From Ignelater luminosus (Eukaryota; Arthropoda; Insecta; Coleoptera; Elateridae): a stretch of 64,000 nucleotides of DNA. Location: positions 244,732-308,731 of the forward strand of contig VTPC01091272.1 of assembly GCA_011009095.1 (NCBI GenBank), read 5' to 3'. Both the position numbers and the translations under genes were made by a program. The notes beneath the pieces were generated by a model. That model made no database searches and was not told where the DNA came from. It saw nothing but the letters and a program-made list of their open reading frames with translations. Shown here piece after piece: positions 12,547 to 24,349 of this stretch (position 1 is its first letter; every line of letters begins with the position of its first letter).

Positions 12547-14858
12547 CACAGTGGTCGGAAATGAAGAAAAACCGGTCAAAACTAAATAACTCTCAGAATT
12601 GCTTAACTATTTTGTATATAAGGTGTTGTTGGCATTTCTGTTATCCAAAATGATGCAAAAAATGGAAATTATTTTATTTATTCATATGTTTTAGCGACGA
12701 AATTTAAAAATTCTGAATTCTGAATTCGTACATTCTGTCTGTCTGTTGGTCTGTTGCCGTAACTTTACAGGACATGTTATATATGAAATCAACTTAGAAT
12801 CTTCTCCTGATTACAGATACATAATCGGTATTTCGAAATCTCGAATACTTTTAGAGATAATCGGGATCGAAAATGGCGATTTGTAAACATAGTGGTTTTC
12901 TATATGATATCGACTTAGTTTTTAACAAAGGGCATGCACGAGGTGTACCTTACCGATTTTTTTGAAACTTGATATACAGTGTCGGCCAAAAAATCTACAC
13001 CATATGGGAAACATTTTTATTGAATGACTTATGGAAAAAGTTTTTTCGGCATCAGGTTTTGTTTGCTCCAGAACCAAGAATGACCTAATCAAAAGTAATC
13101 ATGTGGTCTCCATTACCTGTCAAATTTGACATTTTTAGAAAGAATGTCCAAAAAATGGACTTATTTGATCGAATTTTAAAAATAGTCATGAGAAAAAGAT
13201 GTTTTCTTTACAATTTTCTACCCGTACGCAAATTTTTAAAAAGCCTACCACGATTTTCATATTTTGCTCTTTATTTCGCTTTTCCTTATTTGTGCAGAGG
13301 TATTGTTAACAAAGGTCTTTGTAAATGTTTATTTGGAAATGTGTTTATGTGTTTATCTGTATGAATGAAATGAACTTTGCACCAAGTGTGCTACCTTACC
13401 AATGCTCCATTTTTATTTTTTACATAAAAATAAGGAAAAGAAGATTATTTACACCGTAAAGTGAGTATTGTGCAATATGTATCTAATCAATAAGTGTTTT
13501 GTATTAGACTGGATCGACTTTTATTGGTTAACAAAGAAGGAGAAGTGAAATAAAGAGTAAGATATCAAAATCGTGGTAGGCTTTTGAAAATTTGCATACG
13601 GGTAGAAAATTGCAAAAGAAACATTTGTTCCTAAGACTTTTTTTTTCAAGATCTGGTTAAATAAGTCTATTTGTTAAACATTTTTTCTAAAAATGTCAAA
13701 TTTGACAGGTAATGGCGACCACATGATTACTTTTGATTAGGTCATTTTTGGTTCTGGAGCAAGCAGAACCTAATGCCTAAAACAAATTTTCCATAAGTCA
13801 TTCAATAAAAGTTTTTCCCATATGGTGCAGACTTTTTGGCGGACACTGGATAAGTAGTAAGGGTCAAAACATTAGACACGTATTTTTTTGTATCGGCTGA
13901 GCTTGCATCATATTTTACATTAAAAACGGAAATAAAAATTCGTCAAAAAGAAAATGTTTGAAAATCTGTTTTCGTCGAACGAATCCAAATTTCAAAAAAC
14001 CAAAATATTCCTAACTCAAAAAACCACCAAGAAAAAATAAAAAGTATAAAAAAGGTGGTGGTTTTCGGGGGTGGGAGTTGAGGGTGAACGTAGAAAAATC
14101 TGCTTGTACCACCAGATAGGGGATAAAAAGTGATTAAACTTTGCCATTTGAACCATCTCGATATCTACTACCGTTTGGGAGTTACAGGGCTTTAAATAAA
14201 ATTTATCAGGTTTTTGATGGTGGCTTCACCCCCTTAACGTCGAGCTCAGTCCATGCAGAAAAGCACGTGTCTAATGTTTTGAACCGCACTACTTATATAC
14301 CAAGTTTCAAAACAATTGGTGAGTACACCTCGTGCATGCCCCTTGTTAATTGTTTTTTTATTTTAAAATTACTTAAGAACCTGCAAGTCTCCCCAGCTGA
14401 TTTTTACTTTTTTAAAAAGTATAAAGTTGTTTCTCTTTTTACAACATAAATTCACAGGGTACCACAGGGGATAACATTTTCAAATTTCAAGATGACTAAA
14501 AAAAACTAGAACATTGTTCAGCTAACTTTGAACGTTGAATTTTTCATTGAAAACATACTAAAGAAACTGCAATAACTATGACATTGCGTAGTGTTTAAAA
14601 GACTATTTCGTGAGTATAGTAGACAATGTTGATGCTTTTTTAATTTAGCGAGATACACACTTTCAAAGCAATGGTAAAATTTGGCTTAGTATGTATGCTG
14701 CAAAAGCACTATCTTTCAAGTAATGCAATAAGCATAAATTAATTACGAATACTAATTTTTGAATGTTTAGTTGTAAATACAAATATATTTAAATTTCATT
14801 CTGCGTAGATTCATTTTTTAGAGTTTTGGCCGCCTTTTTCTAATTTCCGACCACTGTG
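12547..14858. mobile_element. Non-autonomous Transib-like DNA transposon
   Basis: The ends are inverted repeats of about 37 bp starting CACAGTGGTCGGAAAT on both sides, flanked by a perfect 5-bp direct duplication CGTCG. CACAGTG is exactly the V(D)J recombination-signal heptamer, and the left end continues after an 11-bp spacer with AGAAAAACC, one base from the RSS nonamer ACAAAAACC. Known Transib elements, relatives of RAG1, have such ends and GC-rich 5-bp duplications. No transposase is visible. The interior has its own inverted arms (about 12915-12976 plus 13851-13915 against about 14240-14350, each carrying GGCATGCACGAGGTG on one strand). Without the nested insertion the element is about 1.44 kb. 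Confidence 0.8.
12977..13848. mobile_element. Foldback MITE with TA-type insertion, nested in the Transib
   Basis: The ends are CAGTGTCGGCCAAAAA at 12977 and its near-perfect inverse ending at 13848. The inverted arms are very long, roughly 320 bp each (12977-13300 and 13530-13848), and most of the sequence matches. The flanks are TA at 12975-12976 and GA at 13849-13850. The opposite arm of the host element at about 14297-14310 reads TATATAAG where this copy is interrupted, which shows the original empty site and that GA is a mutated TA. This fits a Tc1/mariner-type non-autonomous element. A frame at 13101-13364 lies inside the arm and is not a gene. Confidence 0.8.
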
Positions 14859-14863
14859 CGTCG
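14859..14863. repeat. Target-site duplication CGTCG, right
   Basis: Second copy of CGTCG, directly after the CACTGTG end. Confidence 0.85.
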
Positions 14864-14893
14864 TGGTGTTAATTGCTCCCGAATACAAGCAAT

Positions 14894-17095
14894 CTACCTA
14901 GCAACCCGTACACGTTGATATAAGTCTAATCTTGGGCCGATTCAAATCAAGTGACAGCACTAACTGTTGCGTGTAAGCATTATGTCACAGCCGCTTCGAG
15001 TCATAATCTTTTACACTACCAACTATAACAAGGAAACGATACCATGTGATTCGTTGTCTTCTCAGTCACTCGAAAAATACCCAGGGCTTTCATTGACTTG
15101 TATTATTTCTGGGGTCACTTACGATTCTAGAGAGATGTTGATACAGTCATCTTTATCTAAGCCTTAATGGTTGCAATAGTCACTTAAGTAGGTTACTTTG
15201 AGATCATGTGTCTGCAACTGGCCAGTAGCAACTACTGGGTGAAAGCGTCAAATCTTAACCATATCGCTGAATTAAATGAAAAAAAATTCACCTTTCCGTT
15301 TACGCTGATCTCGAAAAAAAAGTACATTCTTATGTCGTTTGCTTATTTTTGCATTTCACTGAATAGGAATATTCATTCTAACTTTAGGGTTATATGAGGA
15401 TTTCTTCACAGGTATTGCTAATGCTAGTTTTGGAAGTCTTTACTATACCCTAAAATTAGCTTCGTTGAGTTATTTGCTTTTTCGGAATTAATACATTTTG
15501 CAAATTAACAAAATTTTGTTTTTGCCTAGAAAGGGTCTGAACTAAAAATAAACTGTCAGATTGTATCTCACACAAGAGTAAGCTTTATTTTAAGATACGT
15601 TTTCTAGAAATTTGGAAAGGTCATGACTTCTGTCCATTCAAGGAAAATTTTTTTATGAATAATATTAATAAAATTACATAGGCAATAAAGAAAAAACACA
15701 TATACACATACAAAATTATGCACTTACGCTTTTTAATACTTTAATTTTTATGGTTGAGATATTTTTTACTAATATAAAATAATTTACTAACTAACAATGA
15801 TGATAACCATAAACATTTCATTCAAATAAGAAAAAATGACTTTCTATAACTTGCGTGTTTCCACGAAACAAACGAAATTCGTTATTGAGCTTATTTTGGG
15901 CCGTTGAACTTGTAAATGATATAGTATGGGTTTATTAGAATTTTAAATTATTGCAAATTTTCCTTACAGAAAAAAATCTGCTGATATCGTTGTATTTTCA
16001 AAAACAGGAATTTTATTAGAAAAATCTTCAACGTCATTCGTCTGTTAAGTTTTTAATGCTTTTTGGGATATAATATTAACAGGCTAATATACATAATAAG
16101 CGAGTTCTAATTCAGGAGTGATGCTTGAATTACTTTATGTCCTTTACAGACGAAATTTAAGACATTAATATTATCAGAATAATTTTAACATTAGCTACAC
16201 TTAGCTCGTTAATCATAACCTCGTAAAATGTAATGTTCTTTGTGTTCGTTTTATGTCTTAATCCTTAATGTATGTAATATTATGCAATTTGTAGAATATA
16301 GCTGGAAACAAAAGAGAATTAAAGAAAAGAAACGAACGACCTCGTTTTTTAAATAAAATATGTTTTACTCAAGTTTTCCGCTTTAACAATTCTTTTTTCA
16401 AAGAGAGCTGATGATCACAACCAGTTACATCAGTTAGACGTTTTGGAAATAGTTGCTTCCTTTTTTAATTTGACTCGGTTTTAGTTAAACTTTCAACTTG
16501 TCTATTTGATTCTTTAATTATCAATACAATTCTTCTTATGAACCTTCATTTGGTTATTGATTCTTTGACTTATCTACCAGTCTCAGTGTCTTCTAAAGAA
16601 ATCTTTGATATGCCAAACTTATCAAGTTTCACGAGTCCTGAATCTTTTCATAATGTTTGTTATTGCAGAAATGTTATTAGGTTATCATTAAACTAAGAAT
16701 CTCTCTTCATTGATGCCTACATTTTTATATTACCAAGGAGCGATCTAAAAGGATACGCCAAAATGAAAGTTTTGGCATTTAACACGTCTTTGTCAAATTA
16801 GCATTATTCTGCGTCTATTTACCGACGACAGATGGCAATAGCTACTACAACAGAGGATCAGGTTAATAACAAAAACCGACCCGGCAGTATTCATTTCTAA
16901 ATTAGAAAATTCAAAGTAAAATTCCGTTACAAAAATGACTCATTTGAATGATAACTACACCAGCTTTGATGTAAAACTTTTGACTTTAAACCCTAAAAGG
17001 CTTTTGTTATCTTTAACGTTATGGTTTAAAAGTCAGTTTGGTATTTAGATAAACTTTCAAATTTTGAAATGTTAATTATTTTCTAGGCCCCGTTT
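14894..17095. other. AT-rich non-coding stretch
   Basis: I see no gene or recognisable element here. Small open frames around 14967-15397 lack motifs and splice context. Confidence 0.5.
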
Positions 17096-17099
17096 TTTA

Positions 17100-17480
17100 A
17101 CGAATTTTAATGCTAAATAAGTCTTTTCGGATACTGTGAGGGTAAATTTCCATCAAATAAGTAGAGTTATGTCATCAACATTTCTTTTTGTGTATAAACC
17201 TTTTCTGTTTGTTTTTCTAGTTGTGAAAGCGATTATTTACCACAAGGTACGTGAAGAAAGGAAAGACAGGATTCCATTTGTGGACATCCACAATCTACTA
17301 TTGAGCATTGCTACAAGAGTTGGTACTTCCCGTTCTTCCACTGCTAAGTAAATTAAGTTGAAGGTTATGCTGTCAAAAGCTTCTTTGGTATCAAAAAGGA
17401 CTCTATAGTTTAGGAATATTAGAACAAATTGTGGAAAATAGAAAAAACGTTTTTTGCATAAGATGTATTTTATGAACATA
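17100..17480 (-). mobile_element. I/R1-like LINE reverse-transcriptase scrap
   Basis: On the minus strand a frame contains LFDTKEAFDSITFNLIYLAV and then EEREVPTLVAMLNSRL. This matches the RT palm pattern of I/R1-type LINEs, in which (I/L)D-(I/T)-K-x-AFD-x-(I/T) is followed by a helix ending in VxPTxVxWI. Further along the strand, near 17150, VDDITLLI stands where the YADD box belongs. The gap between the two is shorter than in an intact RT, so an internal deletion is likely. The piece is too short for a firm clade call. It is separate from the RTE-like LINE that starts at about 17.8 kb. Confidence 0.6.
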
Positions 17481-17849
17481 ATAGAAGTCTTGACATATCC
17501 AACGTGTGCGTTGGCCGCCATCTTGGAAAAATGGCAAAAATAGTAGGTCTCTCCAATGGTTTTCAAGATCTAAGCAAAAATCATCGGAGTTTTGCTATTT
17601 TTTCAAGATGACAGCCAACGGACACTTTAAACATGACAGGGACTTTTAATATGTTCAGCAGTACGTAAAATACAGCATATTTACGCAAAAAATGTTTTTT
17701 CTAATTTTTTTCTACATTCGTTTGAACTACTAAGCAAATATCTATAGCTATACAGTCGCATTTACAACTTCACATGAGCCTCCAGCTTATTATATTGTAC
17801 ATATCAATATTGATAATCGGGAAGTACTTATATGCCATCCCACATATAT

Positions 17850-20736
17850 AAATCAGCATATCAGGGCTGAAGGCCTATAGCTTCTATTCGCAACTTTCAC
17901 ATTTTCTTGTTGGTTGCAATATTTTCCCAGTCATGTAGGTTAAATTTTTTAATATCTTCTTCTACATTTTGCCACTATGTCTTCCTCGGCCTTCCCTTTC
18001 TGTTCTTTTCTGTCATTTCTGTTTGAAAATAGTTTTTGTTAGTTCGTTATTGTTCATTCGTATTATATGGCCTAACCACCTTAGTCTGTTTTGGGTTATT
18101 GTAGTGTTTATCTCTAGGTCTTTATATATTTCTTTTAGTTCTTCGTCTCCAGGTGTCATTTTCTTTTATTCCTCCACAAATTCTTCTCAGGATTTTTCTT
18201 TCCCATATGTCTAATCTATTTTTACTTTCTTCTGTTATTGTTCATGTTTTACAGCCATATAAGACTGCTGGTCTAATTATTGTTTTATATATGTGTATTT
18301 CTGTTTTCCTAGATATATTTTTTACTTTCAGCACTTTATTTTTTGCCTGCTGTGATTTTTCTTTTTATTTCACTACTGCACTCTCCCCTACATGTTATTT
18401 CAGTCCCTAGGTACACTACACTATTTACTATGTTAAAACTGTATTTTGTATTGTTTTCACTTTTTAGTGTCAGTTTAAGATTTTCATTTTGGTCTTTGTT
18501 TCCTAGAATCATGTAGTTTGATTTCTGTTGGTTTATTTTTAGTCCTGCTTCTTTGGGTTGTTTTTCAAATCTTTTTAGAATTCCCTTTAGTTCTTCTTTG
18601 GTTTTGCGAGTATTACTACATCATCTGCAGAGGCCAGTAGTTGATATGAGTTTTTTAGTATGTTGTTGTTTGTTTTGATATTGCTTTTTGTTATTATATT
18701 CTCTAAGGTTATGTTAAAGAGGGTTGCGGATAGCGGGTCTCCTTGTTTTACTCCTGAGTTACTGGTAAAACCAGCTGAAAGTTGTCCTTGATGTGATATT
18801 TTGTTTGTTGTTTCTTTTAATGTCATTTTCACTAGTTGTACGAGTTCTGTTGGGATATTTAAACTTTGCATAGCTTCGATTAAATTTATGCATGTATTGG
18901 AATATTTTTCTTTCCGCATTTTTCCTGTATCTGTCTTAGTGCAAATATATGATTTATTACTGACTTTCCATTTCTAAAACCTGCTTGGTATTGTCCTATT
19001 TTTTCCTCTATATCTTCCTGTATTCTTTTATTTATTACTTTTGCCAGCAACTTATAGGTTACATTTAGGAGTGATATTGGTCTGTAATTTTCTGGGTTTT
19101 GTGTGCTTCCTTTTTTATGTACCGGGTATATTATTGCTTGACTCCATTCTTTAGGCATACATTTTTCTTTCCAAATTTGCTTTATTAGGTTATATATTCG
19201 ATCAAATATTTCTTCGCTGCTGTATTTTATTTGTTCTATTGTGATGCCATCTTCACCTGGACTTTTATTGTTTTTTGATTTCTTTATTATTTCTATTATT
19301 TCTTTTTTTTGTTGGTTCTTCTGATTTTTGTTTATCTTGGTTATTTTGATGCAGTTGTTTATTTTCTGTTTCACATTCATTATTTGTTAATGTGTTCCGG
19401 AAAAAGTTTTCCCATATGTTTAGCATACTTGTAGTATCTACACAAATCTCTCCCTGATGGTTTTTCAGAGCAACTGTTTGTGGTTGGAAACCTTTCTTTT
19501 CTTCTTTCAAAATCTTATAAAATAGGTTTGTATTTCTATTTCTGTAGTGTTCTTCCATTTCTTCTAATTTAGCTTTTTGTGCTTCTCTTTTCTTATTTCT
19601 GATTTTAGTGTGTGTGCTATTTTGTATTTTCTTATACTGTTCTATTCTTTCTTTTGTGTTGTCTTCTAACATTTTCATTCTTGCTTGTTTTCTTCTTGTA
19701 CTGCTTTTCTGCATTCATCATCGAACCAGTCTTTTCTTTTTTCACATTTTGTTGGTTTTAGTAATTCCGTACTTGCTTCTATTGCAGTTCTTATGCTGTC
19801 CCACTCTTTATTTACGTCTGTTGATTTTTCTTTTGTGATTATTATTTTTTTTGTGTTTTCAATGTATTTTTCTTTATTTTCATCTTTTTTTAAGGCTTCA
19901 ATATTCCATTTTTTCAATTTATTATTTCTTTTGTTTATTATGATTGGTAACTCTTGTTTAATTTTTGCTATTACCAGCATATGATCTAATCCTATGTCAG
20001 CTCTTCTGTATGTTCTTACATTTTGGACACATTTTGCATGGTTTCTTTCTATCAGTAAATGATCGATTTGGTTAAGAGTTTTTTTGTTAGAACTTATTCA
20101 GGTTGGTTTGTGGATGTCTTTGTGTTTTAAATGCGTGGTCTTAATAATCATTCTGTTTGCTGCTGCTAGATTTATTAGTCTTTGTCCATTTTTATTTGTT
20201 TTACTATGCAAGCTTTCCTTCCCAGCAATTTCATAATTTCTTTCTTCTTGACCAATTTTGGCATTGAAGTCGCCTATAATAATTTTCATATCAAAACTTA
20301 CTACATTATTCATTGATTCTTCTATTGTATCATAGAATGTTTGTTTTGTGCCTTCGTCTGTTTCTTCCGTGGGAACATGTACATTCAGGATTGTCAATTT
20401 TCTATACTTTCCTTTTATTCGAATTTTACTTAGTCTTTCATTTATTACTTTATAATTTATTATTTTATCTTTGTGTTCCTCTTTTATTATAAAGCCTGTG
20501 CCCAGTCTATTCTCTTCACCACCCCCAATACACCATATATATTTTTTGAAATTTGTTATCGCTGTTCCTTTTGTGTTTGTCTCTTGTACAGCTAAAATAT
20601 CTATATCATATTTCTCTAGTTCTTGTACTAGTTCTTTAAGTTTTCCTTCTTTATTGAGTCCTTGTATGTTCCATGTTGCTATCTTAAGTATTTGTTTTTC
20701 CTTATTGCTTTTTTCCGTTGTCGTTGCCTTATTCAT
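17850..20736 (-). pseudogene. LINE ORF2: endonuclease and reverse transcriptase, broken
   Basis: The start MNKATTTEKSNKEKQILKIA at 20736 leads into an APE endonuclease: TWNIQGLN, LAVQETN, NVHVPTEE and IIGDFNAKIG are the usual metal- and catalytic-site blocks. A TGA at 20098-20100 sits where HKPTW is expected (Trp to stop). The same frame then runs to about 19675. A coiled, Lys/Glu-rich linker continues in another frame from about 19714 to 19300, then the frame returns. RT follows with NNKSPGEDGI, YPVHKKG, NYRPISLLN and YQAGFRNGKS. Near 18890-18920 the segment carrying the first RT aspartate (FIDF-like motif) is missing. GVKQGDPLSATLFN is intact, but the YADD box reads SADD. Beyond 18587 the tail is further shifted. 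The copy is inactive. Confidence 0.85.
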
Positions 20737-20769
20737 TCTCTTTGCCTCATTTTCATGGTCTAGTTTTTT

Positions 20770-20975
20770 GAATGTATGTCTCAGTTATTATCTTGACATA
20801 CAAGCGTGTTTTCTTCTGCATTCCAATCATATTTGACTTTATTTATATATAATTTTCGGTATCCTATTTTGACAATGTTACCATTTTGTTTTTTTTCTTT
20901 TGCTATTTCTTTAATTTTGTTCTGTAAATATAATCGTTTCTTTTTCTGTCAGTTCATTTTCAATCCCACATACGT
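20770..20975 (-). pseudogene. LINE ORF1 C-terminal remnant
   Basis: Upstream of ORF2 on the minus strand, pieces read IENELTEKE, RLYLQNKIKEIAKEKKQNGN, VKIGYRKLYINKVKYDWN and AEENTLVCQ. A Lys-rich coiled segment followed by a short tryptophan-containing motif before the stop is typical for the end of the first protein in this kind of LINE. There is at least one frameshift, and the rest of ORF1 is missing, so the element is 5' truncated at about 20.97 kb. Confidence 0.55.
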
Positions 20976-20979
20976 ACTA

Positions 20980-22927
20980 ATATTTATCAATCATCTTTCT
21001 AAGAATTTTCGGCAAAATAGAAGTCAATTTGATAGATTGGTAAGATTTTGCCCAAGAATGTAATTGTCATCCCAGTTTGAAAATAAAAAGCTTTTGCTTT
21101 TAGCTATCTTGCTGGGTTACACTTTAAGGCTAAATACACTAGAACAAGGTTTTTTGCTTCCTTTACACTTTCATAGGTCCGTTTTGGATGATGCAGGCCA
21201 ATGCTGGTTTTCAACATTCTATTGCATTGGTCTGTGTTTTTTCACTGTGTCAGACTAAACATCTACCTTAGACTGTTTGTAAATTCGGTTTTTTATTTTG
21301 TAAAACTATGTATGTTGTAAAGTGCTACAGGGTAACATTTCTTGAACTTTACAAAGTGCCGTCTTGTTTCATACATTTTTTGCACTCTCCGCCATCTTCA
21401 GATCAAAAACTTTTTGGAACGAACTCTTTTGAGTTAAGGACTGGGTTCCAATAATAAAGGATCAAACCTATCCAAATAAAACGCTGATAAATGATGATAA
21501 TATTTTTTCATATCAAAAAAAGATTCTGCTTTTTCTTTCATCTGCTACCTGCAGAACACTTTCTTTGAAACCTCGATTGGTTACAGGAGAAACTTTATTT
21601 TATCATTGTACAATAGCACATGTTAATATAGCACACAGTTCCAGTCCGCAGATAAGTTTCAAGCAATAAAAAAGTGGAGTGTCAAAAAGATGCTCTAGTT
21701 GGATCGCTTTGAGCCCTCAAGAGAAAGTGAAGACTTTTAGGGAAAGGAAAAAAAATTAAAGCAACTGTCCCAACTTTTCCTACTTAAGCTTCTGTTTTGC
21801 CGACCAAACTGGAGAATATTTTTGAAATCTATCTCTCTCAGACATCTCACTCGATCAAACAGCTACCAATTTATTAATCCACTATTTATTCAAAACATTT
21901 TCTACTATAAATTTAGCAAGATTATGGTTTTTTGGAGGTGCTGCCTTGGAACACATCCGTAACAGAGTCTTTATGATTTTCTTTCTTAATCCTGTGAACT
22001 TATTGTTCCTCCCCATTCTCTATAAAGGCACTCTATCCATAACCAGTAAGCTTTATATCATAGTTAGTAAAGGTCAATTCTGCTCTTCAGCAGAGGCAAG
22101 TTTGATAAATTGGGCGAGATTTAAATTAATATAGGAAACCTATTCGTTCCCGCCATAACTTGGTATGGAAGTTGAAACAGCTGATAAAAGCCTCTTTTAA
22201 GATGAAAAGAATTACAGTAGCAATAAATATGTTGAATTCTTTGTTTAAAACTCTTCTATCTAACATTAATCCTACTCTTTTAAAATTTCATCTAAAAAAT
22301 GTTGGTTAGGTATTTTCCGATTAAAAAACTGAAAAACAAAAATAATCAAAAGCTAGCTATCAACGTGCGCTTTTTGTTTTAATCAACTAAAACCAGTTAG
22401 CGTAAGTTGAGTAAACATTAAGAGTTTTACAATTTACTAAACCACAGCAACTACGAAAAATCCACCAATGATAATCACTCTCACAATTTCTCTAAACTAA
22501 CCAATTACGAAGAAAAGAATAAATTTGGAAAACGTTTAGTTTATGTTTGTTTAATGCGCAATTCCCAAACTACAATAGCCCACACAACAGTTCTCCTGAA
22601 ATCTTGCCAAATAAACATTGCTTGCCCCACATTTAACCTACGTTAAATCAGACTAACCCTTACAAATTTAACAAAACCTCCAGCTTTTTGAAAACCAAAC
22701 CCCACCGTATAACAAGTTAGCGGAACTTACGGATCTCACTTTCTAAGCTAACCCTAATCAACATTAATTAAATTTGAATACTCTATCGTGGGCGTTACTA
22801 AAGCCCCTTAAGGGTTTTAAATCAGTTTGTTCGAGCCAAACAATATAAGACATCTTATAGTTTGCCCCAATTAAGTTGGTAGTTTCGTGAATGTTATTAA
22901 TTTTAATTTAGACTTTTTTGTTTTCAG
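20980..22927 (+). other. Intron upstream of the eag PAS exon
   Basis: No coding sequence is seen. The stretch ends with the polypyrimidine tract and acceptor TTTTTTGTTTTCAG just before 22928. The exon expected upstream, encoding the N-terminal cap (NTFLENIIRRSN-like in Drosophila), was not recognised anywhere in 1-22927. Confidence 0.6.
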
Positions 22928-23161
22928 CCGACAGCAGTTTTCTATTAGCAAACGCACAGATAGTGGACTTCCCTATCGTGTACTGCAACGAGGCCTTCTG
23001 CAAGATTTCGGGCTACAACAGGGCCGAAGTCATGCAAAAATCCTGCAGATGTTGTTTCATGTTTGGAGAATTAACTGATAAGGAGACCATATCGAGGATA
23101 GATCATTGTTTAGAACACCAATTATACGATCAATTTGAAATACTACTTTATAAGAAAAATA
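22928..23161 (+). CDS. eag: Ether-a-go-go (KCNH) potassium channel, PAS-domain exon
   Basis: This internal exon encodes most of the cytoplasmic N-terminal PAS domain of the voltage-gated K+ channel Eag, which controls membrane excitability. The peptide runs [39 protein letters not shown], then [11 protein letters not shown] and [11 protein letters not shown]. From memory this is nearly identical to Drosophila Eag. The centre reads SCRCCFMF, two residues shorter than Drosophila's CRYVCGFM and the same length as vertebrate KCNH1. The acceptor is TTTTGTTTTCAG and the donor is A|GTGAGT. The exon begins with two bases completing a proline codon and ends with one base of the next, so both ends are phase 1. 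Its length of 234 bp keeps the frame. GC content is clearly above the flanks. No internal start is implied: the frame enters by splicing. Confidence 0.95.
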
Positions 23162-23417
23162 GTGAGTACTAATTTGCTTATAACAATGACAAATCCTTCG
23201 TTGATATAAATTAATTTTTTTCGTACATTTATTATATGTTTATGAAATTCATTGTTTATTATTAAATATTTTTTATGCCTCTAAGTATTCATTAAATATT
23301 TTTGGTGTGTTTGAGATTGCTGAGTATGTCATTTTCAGATTCATTTGTGTACATGTAAGCACATCGAAACTGCATTTGTATTTATTAATAATGTGTAGTG
23401 TCTTTTGAAGTCGGTTT

Positions 23418-23435
23418 TTATTATTATTATTATTA
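23418..23435. repeat. (TTA)6 microsatellite
   Basis: Six uninterrupted TTA units. Confidence 0.9.
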
Positions 23436-24349
23436 ATGAATGACTTTTCATTAAATGTTTTTCTTTATATGACAAAAAGCCATATTTTACGTAGCTTCAT
23501 CCTGAAAAGAAATAAATTCACGGAGGTGTATACGTATAGCACAAATGATGCAATTCAGCTTCAATCGAATCTATCGTAAACTCTGAAAGTTGCAATTTCA
23601 TGTTACTAAACTAGCAGTAAACTCCTCAAACTTATTGCTTCCGTTCGTACATTATATAAGTAAACTTCTTTGTTGAGTATTTTCTTCGTGTAATAAATAA
23701 AATAAAAAGGAAATTTATAACTATTTAATAAGCTAGAAATATTTAGGTTAGGTTTTCAATTTTATTTACAAAGAACACAATTTCTAAGATTTTAGTTTAT
23801 CGCAAGACTTTTATGTAGTAGGAATATAAGGAAAAAGAGTTAGGTCATCAAATACAATAAAGCATTGTAGTAGAACTAGTTGGCAGTTACTGCTTTGTAA
23901 ACTAGCACATAAACTATTCTGTGGGTTAGTGCTGTAAAATTAAAAACTTTTTAAAGTGTTTCAATTAGAACTGCGGTACATGTTGTTACTACTTTTAATG
24001 CTATTTCCAACTAATTTGTAAGAAAGAAAACTCTGACAATAAAAGTTAGAATATATTTTATAGACGGTATTGTTTGGTAGTTTTTTCTTTTATCATTTCT
24101 GTAGTTTGCAATTGTTAGAGATTTTCTTTTTCCAAAAACGATAAAATTATCATTGCCAAACGTTTCTGATTCAACTAATTAAGTTTACACAATCTCCTGT
24201 ACTTACATAAGTGATTGTCTAAAAATCTTTCCATGCTTACATAAATGTGCAAAATAATTTACCTTTCTTAAGAAACCGAGAATAAAATCAAGTACAATAT
24301 TTAAGTATTTATTAAAGACCATTATCAAATATGGTTTGCATCAAATCAT

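Larger units (their letters stand above)
12471..14893. repeat. Old hairpin repeat split by a Transib-like insertion
   Basis: The left arm begins ATGCTTGTATTCAAGAGCA at 12471. The right arm, read inverted from 14893, begins ATTGCTTGTATTCGGGAGCA. The arms continue toward CGACGTGAT (about 12500-12508) and ATCACGTCG (12538-12546). Removing the insertion at 12547-14858 with one CGTCG copy restores a compact hairpin with a loop of about 30 bases. It looks like a small palindromic repeat that supplied the CGTCG target. Confidence 0.6.
17800..20975 (-). mobile_element. RTE-like non-LTR retrotransposon, broken
   Basis: A minus-strand LINE of about 3.1 kb. From its 5' side (high coordinates) it shows an ORF1 tail, an apurinic-type endonuclease, a coiled linker, a reverse transcriptase and a C-terminal tail with LRWLGHIIRM. 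The endonuclease resembles the craniofacial-development-protein-2-like family, which suggests the RTE group; the clade remains uncertain. The 3' end is unclear, around 17.8-17.86 kb, and no target duplication was found. T-rich open frames on the plus strand here (for example 17969-18410, 19608-19984 and 20471-20836) are antisense shadows. Confidence 0.85.

Noticed and set aside
13101-13364. 87-residue open frame with hydrophobic stretches
   Set aside because: It lies entirely in the arm and centre of the foldback MITE and follows the repeat, not codon constraint.
17969-20836. Several T-rich plus-strand frames resembling membrane proteins
   Set aside because: They are antisense to the minus-strand LINE; T-rich DNA opposite Lys/Asn/Ile-rich coding sequence gives Phe/Ser/Leu-rich shadows.
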